DNA of 64,000 bases from Isochrysis galbana (taxonomy: Eukaryota > Haptophyta > Isochrysidales > Isochrysidaceae): the NCBI GenBank assembly GCA_018136815.1, contig CM030938.1:5232749-5296748 (forward strand), in the 5' to 3' direction. The position numbers and the translations under genes were made by a program. Shown one piece after another: positions 63,649-64,000 of this stretch. Each line of letters opens with the position of its first letter. Positions within the stretch are counted from its first letter, which is position 1. The notes under the pieces are model-generated. The model did no database searches. It was not told where the DNA came from and worked only from the letters and a program-made list of their open reading frames with translations.

Positions 63649-64000
63649 GTACGTGCAACCCACCCAATATGCCGGACAAGAGTGCGAGAGAGATGCATTC
63701 TCATCTCCCATCTATGATGGCGCTCTTGTATCGATGATTCTCTTGTGTTCCTATCCTCGTAATGCTTCCACTGGGCGGTTTGCAGCAGTTGCAGTTGCTT
63801 GCGTGCAGGTATAAGTATGTGAGATTTTTTGTAATATTTTTTTGCGCATTTTGTTCCACGTCTTTTGTCTTGTGCTTAGATGAACGGTAGCGTTGTGGGT
63901 GGGGTGGAGTGGCTCTGGTTGCGTGTGGACCTGGGGATCAATAAGGATGTTGAGACTCAGAGGGGAGGGCTTCGGGGACCTGATGAGGCGTATGGATATT
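63649..64000. other. 3' flank
   Basis: No gene seen. ATATTTTTTTGCGCATTTTG (63834-63853) and a GTGGGTGGGGTGG patch near 63895. Confidence 0.4.

Overview
The window is nuclear DNA of a flagellated, photosynthetic protist with a complex (secondary) plastid, most likely a haptophyte or a GC-rich stramenopile alga. The genes carry short GT-AG introns (76-330 bp) and GC-rich codons. Two genes are flagellar (a dynein-type thioredoxin and a SPATA17 homologue). Heme oxygenase has a signal-peptide-like leader in front of the enzyme, as expected for a plastid reached through the ER. Nothing supports a prokaryotic reading. The species cannot be fixed from sequence alone.

Layout. 0-7 kb: 3' exon of a POLD3-like replication protein (+), a three-exon ankyrin gene (-), a direct-repeat (TRIM-like) element, a 5S-like remnant, and three packed intronless ORFs (-) that look like an endogenous giant-virus fragment. 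7-10 kb: inverted-repeat MITE cluster, minisatellite, and an 896-bp Mutator-like element with a 12-bp target-site duplication. 10.4-15 kb: divergent pair of flagellar thioredoxin (4 exons, -) and succinate-semialdehyde dehydrogenase (8 exons, +). 17-22 kb: unknown 487-aa protein (-) and heme oxygenase (4 exons, +). 22.8-24.6 kb: 1,869-bp terminal-inverted-repeat element with a 6-bp duplication and its own ORFs. 25.8-33.9 kb: SPATA17 (4 exons, one GC-AG intron, -), an ORF split by an 8-bp-TSD MITE, and PEX1 (4 exons, +) with a duplicated 3' end. 36-45 kb: NTF2/SnoaL-like plastid-type protein (+), METTL-family methyltransferase (-), ISWI remodeller (2 exons, -). 47.5-52.6 kb: a retroelement-like ORF, a partial TAF4-like gene (-), a 100-N gap, the 3' end of an unknown gene (+), a TIR element, the C-terminal end of a non-LTR retrotransposon ORF and a small Ser-rich ORF. 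53.8-63.6 kb: ALG11 mannosyltransferase with about 500 inserted residues (+), a GC-rich repeat, an 800-nt polypurine tract, and a multi-exon gene joining a BRCT domain to an OTU-like cysteine protease (+).

The genes are unrelated housekeeping genes: replication and chromatin (POLD3-like, ISWI, TAF4, BRCT-OTU), flagellum (thioredoxin, SPATA17), peroxisome (PEX1), ER glycosylation (ALG11), mitochondrial GABA shunt (SSADH) and plastid bilin synthesis (HO). They are separated by intergenic DNA rich in small non-autonomous transposons. Many of these consist of one 8-12 nt word iterated on both strands. Exon junctions were worked out by hand from splice consensus, frame continuity and family conservation. 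Those of SSADH, thioredoxin, HO, SPATA17, PEX1 and ISWI all close in frame.
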